Shown: in pieces, positions 33,007-35,478 of the stretch
Position numbering within the stretch: the stretch's first letter is position 1
How the letters are laid out: every line of letters starts with the position of its first letter
Assembly (NCBI GenBank): GCA_035548125.1
Contig: DASZTV010000031.1
Span: forward strand, 1-35,478
Reading direction: 5' to 3'
Source of the DNA: DASZTV01 sp035548125
GTDB taxonomy: Bacteria; Actinomycetota; Actinomycetes; JAFAQI01
Length of the DNA: 35,478 bases
Notes under the pieces: model-generated
Database searches by the model: none
What the model was told of the DNA's origin: nothing
The model's input: the letters and a program-made list of their open reading frames with translations, nothing else
Position numbers and translations under genes: made by a program

Positions 33007-33501
33007 GTGAGCACGTCGACCACCGCCGCCCCCTTGACCGCGACAGCGGCTGACCTGCTCTCGGCGTTACGCACGGTCGTCCGGCGTCTCGAGCGCACCC
33101 AGATCGCGCCGCCGGATGTCGCCAAGCAGGCAGCCTGGCGCGACGCGCCCCCGGCGCCGCGGCACGTGGCCGCGTTGATGCTGGTGGTCAGCGACGAGGG
33201 CATGAGCGTGAGCACGCTCGCCGCCCAGCTGGGTATCTCGCTTGCGACTGCCAGCCAGGTGGTCACGGACCTGGAAGGCGGCGGCCTGGTCGACCGCTAC
33301 GAGGACCCGACCGACCGGCGGCGCACGTTGATCAAGATCACGGACAGCCACCGCGCGCTCGCCACGGCGATCCTCGACACCCGGCTGCGCCCGGTGCAGC
33401 GCGCGCTCGACCGGATGCGTCCGGCGGAGCAGCGCGCGGTGATCCGCGGTCTGCAGCTGATCGCGGAAGAGCTTGAAGCAACCCCAGAGACGGAGAAGTA
33501 G
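33007..33501 (+). CDS. MarR-family transcriptional regulator
   Basis: Regulator of 164 residues with a winged helix: MSVSTLAAQLGISLATASQVVTDLEGGGLVDRYEDPTDRRR is the helix-turn-helix and wing (residues ~76-116), flanked by dimerisation helices. It is followed after 2 bases by a DHA2 drug efflux gene, the usual layout in which MarR represses the pump until a ligand binds. GTG 33007 is the start; the mRNA is likely leaderless. Confidence 0.92.
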   Translation: MSTSTTAAPLTATAADLLSALRTVVRRLERTQIAPPDVAKQAAWRDAPPAPRHVAALMLVVSDEGMSVSTLAAQLGISLATASQVVTDLEGGGLVDRYEDPTDRRRTLIKITDSHRALATAILDTRLRPVQRALDRMRPAEQRAVIRGLQLIAEELEATPETEK

Positions 33502-33503
33502 AA

Positions 33504-35342
33504 GTGCCCATGGAGCTCACGCCCCGGCAGATCAGGTTCGTGTTCGTCGGCCTGATGGCCGGGATGTTCCTGGCCGCACTCGACCAGACGATCGTCGCCA
33601 CCGCGCTGCCGACCATCGTGGGCGACCTCGGCGGGCTCAACCACCTGTCCTGGGTCGTGACGTCGTACATCCTCGCGTCGACGGTGACCGTCCCACTCTG
33701 GGGAAAGCTCGGCGACCTGTACGGCCGCAAGGGCTTGTTCCAGGCGGCCATCGTGATCTTCCTGGTCGGCTCCGCGATCTCCGGCGCGGCGCAAGGCCTC
33801 TCGGAGCTGATCGCCGCACGAGCGGTGCAAGGACTCGGCGCCGGGGGGTTGATCGTCGGAGCGCAGGCGATCATCGGCGACGTCGTGCCGCCCCGGGACC
33901 GCGGTCGCTACACCGGCCTGATCGGCTCGGCCTTCGCGGTCGCGAGCGTCGCGGGCCCGCTGCTCGGCGGCTTCTTCACCGACTCGCTGAGCTGGCGCTG
34001 GGTCTTCTACATCAACCTGCCGATCGGCGCGATCGCACTTGTCGTGGTCGCGGCGGCGCTGCACGGCGAGTGGTCCCGCGTGGAGCACAAGATCGACTAT
34101 GTGGGCGCGGCGTTCCTGTCGGGTGCCGTCGTGTCGCTGATCCTGATGCTGACGTGGGGCGGCGTCACCTATGCCTGGGCGTCCCCGCAGATCATCTGCC
34201 TCGGGATCGGGTCGGCGCTCCTGCTCACGGTGTTCATCCAGGTCGAGAAGCGCGCCGAGGAACCGATCGTCCCGTTGCACCTGTTCCGGAACTCGGTGTT
34301 CCGTACGTCGTTCGTCACGGGCGGCGTCGTCGGATTCTCGATGTTCGGCGCGATGACCTTCCTGCCACTGTTCCTGCAGGTGGTGCACGGAGCGTCACCG
34401 ACCAGCTCGGGCCTGCAGATGATCCCGATCATGGCGTTCGTCCTCGCCATGTCGATCTACAGCGGGCGGCGCATCACCGCCACGGGCACGTACCGGCGCT
34501 TTCCGATCGCCGGCATGCTCATCATGCTGGTCTCGCTCTATCTCTTCTCGCACCTGACCGCGACGACGCCGTTCTGGCAGAACGCGCTCTACATGGCGCT
34601 GATGGGCACCGGCCTCGGCATGACGATGCAGGTGCTGCTGCTCGTCGCGCAGAATGCCGTGGACTATCGCGAGCTGGGCGTGGCGACCTCGCTGGCCGCG
34701 TTCGGCCGCTCGATCGGCGGCTCGATCGGCATCGCGGTGTTCGGGACGGTGTTCAGCAACCGGCTCTCCCACGACCTGCCGGAGCAGATCCACAAGATCC
34801 CGCTGCGCGAGCTCACCAAACCGGCGGTCCTCAAGGGCCTCTCCCACCTCGACGGCGCGTCGGTCACGGCGAACCCGAACACCCTCAACCACCTGCCTCC
34901 GGTGCTGCTGAATGCCGTACGCGTCGGCTTCACCGATGCGCTGCAGGTCGTCTTCCTTGCCTCGATCCCGGTCGCCGCGGTCGGCGTCATCGGCGCGCTG
35001 CTGCTCAAGGAGGTGCCGCTTCGTTCGGGGTACGTCCCCGCGGACGAGGACGCGGTCCGCAACGAAGGCGCCGAGCTCGGCGAGACGTTCGGCATGCCGC
35101 CCACCGACGAAGCGCCGGCGGCACCGAAGGACGCCGCCAAGAAGGCGAGGCCCGCGAAGCAGCCGGTCGCCAAGAAGGCAGCCCCGGTGAAGAAGACCGC
35201 CGCGCCGCCGCGCAAGTCGGCCGCGCCGCCGCGCAAGGCCGCTGCGCCGCGCAAGTCGGCCACCACCGTGAAGCAGCCGACAACCGCCAAGAAGAACACC
35301 GCCGCGAAGAAGACCCCCGCCAAGAAGGCAGTAGCCCGCTAG
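33504..35342 (+). CDS. MFS drug efflux transporter, DHA2 (14-helix, EmrB/QacA type) with histone-H1-like tail
   Basis: Integral membrane antiporter of 612 residues. Motif D1 (LDQTIVATALPTIVGDL), motif A (GKLGDLYGRKG) and motif C (VASVAGPLLGGFFTD) are present, with hydrophobic segments consistent with 14 helices up to ~residue 510. The last ~75 residues (about 538-612) are an unusual Lys/Ala/Pro-rich tail with repeated AKKA, PPRKSA and KKTPAKKA units, like mycobacterial HupB or histone H1 tails. GGAGAAG sits 5 bases before GTG 33504; ATG 33510 is the alternative start. It is co-transcribed with the MarR gene. The substrate is unknown. Confidence 0.93.
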   Translation: MPMELTPRQIRFVFVGLMAGMFLAALDQTIVATALPTIVGDLGGLNHLSWVVTSYILASTVTVPLWGKLGDLYGRKGLFQAAIVIFLVGSAISGAAQGLSELIAARAVQGLGAGGLIVGAQAIIGDVVPPRDRGRYTGLIGSAFAVASVAGPLLGGFFTDSLSWRWVFYINLPIGAIALVVVAAALHGEWSRVEHKIDYVGAAFLSGAVVSLILMLTWGGVTYAWASPQIICLGIGSALLLTVFIQVEKRAEEPIVPLHLFRNSVFRTSFVTGGVVGFSMFGAMTFLPLFLQVVHGASPTSSGLQMIPIMAFVLAMSIYSGRRITATGTYRRFPIAGMLIMLVSLYLFSHLTATTPFWQNALYMALMGTGLGMTMQVLLLVAQNAVDYRELGVATSLAAFGRSIGGSIGIAVFGTVFSNRLSHDLPEQIHKIPLRELTKPAVLKGLSHLDGASVTANPNTLNHLPPVLLNAVRVGFTDALQVVFLASIPVAAVGVIGALLLKEVPLRSGYVPADEDAVRNEGAELGETFGMPPTDEAPAAPKDAAKKARPAKQPVAKKAAPVKKTAAPPRKSAAPPRKAAAPRKSATTVKQPTTAKKNTAAKKTPAKKAVAR

Positions 35343-35478
35343 CTTTCGCCGTGCGGGTCAAGTCTGAGTTCGGGCAGGCTGGCGCGCGCCGGTGCGTTCC
35401 GGCGCTGTGTTGCGGCGCTGGTGTCTGGCAGGTGGGGCCGTGGGGTTCGGCTGGCTGATCAGGCGCCCTCTTGGGGCA

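Noticed and set aside
35343..35478. Minus-strand coding end (PQEGA then stop at 35459-35461)
   Set aside because: Only six codons lie in the window, too little to support a gene, though a convergent gene beyond the edge is plausible. The rest of this stretch shows no clear feature.

Overview
The window comes from the chromosome of a high-GC actinomycete (Actinomycetota). Supporting signs are strong G/C bias at third codon positions, an SCP-x thiolase/acyl-CoA dehydrogenase cluster like mycobacterial ltp1-fadE21, a probable F420-dependent PPOX-fold protein, a paired FadE heteromeric dehydrogenase, an actinobacterial-type promoter sitting directly on a start codon, and tRNA genes without encoded CCA. 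Species cannot be named from sequence alone.

Layout: 1-89 is the start of an exported protein leaving the window; 169-1743 is a membrane chemoreceptor. 1819-5838 is a lipid/sterol-type CoA catabolic operon (SCP-x thiolase, two-part MaoC hydratase, acyl-CoA dehydrogenase, TetR regulator) behind a promoter whose -10 lies inside a perfect 10+10 bp inverted repeat. 5835-8522 has a phosphodiester glycosidase, a PPOX protein and a UbiB/ABC1 kinase cut off just after its DLG motif. 8437-10910 encodes two acyl-CoA dehydrogenase subunits, only one with a visible catalytic Glu.

Three tRNA-associated insertions follow. A small one (11014-12798) lies at the 3' end of tRNA-Arg(ACG), bounded by an exact 30 bp repeat; it holds an AAA/DUF4143 ATPase and an ATPase remnant. 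Core genes resume at 12993-21260: polysaccharide deacetylase, PEP carboxylase, a secreted FN3-nuclease gene bracketed by related palindromes, a penicillin-acylase-family enzyme and a small membrane protein. Then two tandem cassettes lie downstream of tRNA-Ser(GCT), delimited by three copies of a 60 bp tRNA 3' segment (21395, 24466, 28017). Neither has an integrase gene, yet both carry the same paired ACTGCAACTGGA-type direct repeats at matching distances inside each end. Cassette B (21395-24525) holds an uncharacterised 637-residue protein and a VapBC module. Cassette A (24466-28076) holds an AbiEii-like remnant, a frameshifted small membrane protein, an unrecognised 410-residue probable alpha/beta-barrel protein and, divergent from it, an Xre/RES toxin-antitoxin pair.

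After the tRNA come an anchored propeller-like protein, a FadD-type acyl-CoA ligase, a secreted GH25 lysozyme, and a MarR-DHA2 efflux pair whose transporter has a histone-H1-like Lys/Ala/Pro tail.

The strongest candidate for something undescribed is the pair of integrase-less, tandem tRNA-Ser cassettes, each bringing a toxin-antitoxin module plus one large protein of unknown function.
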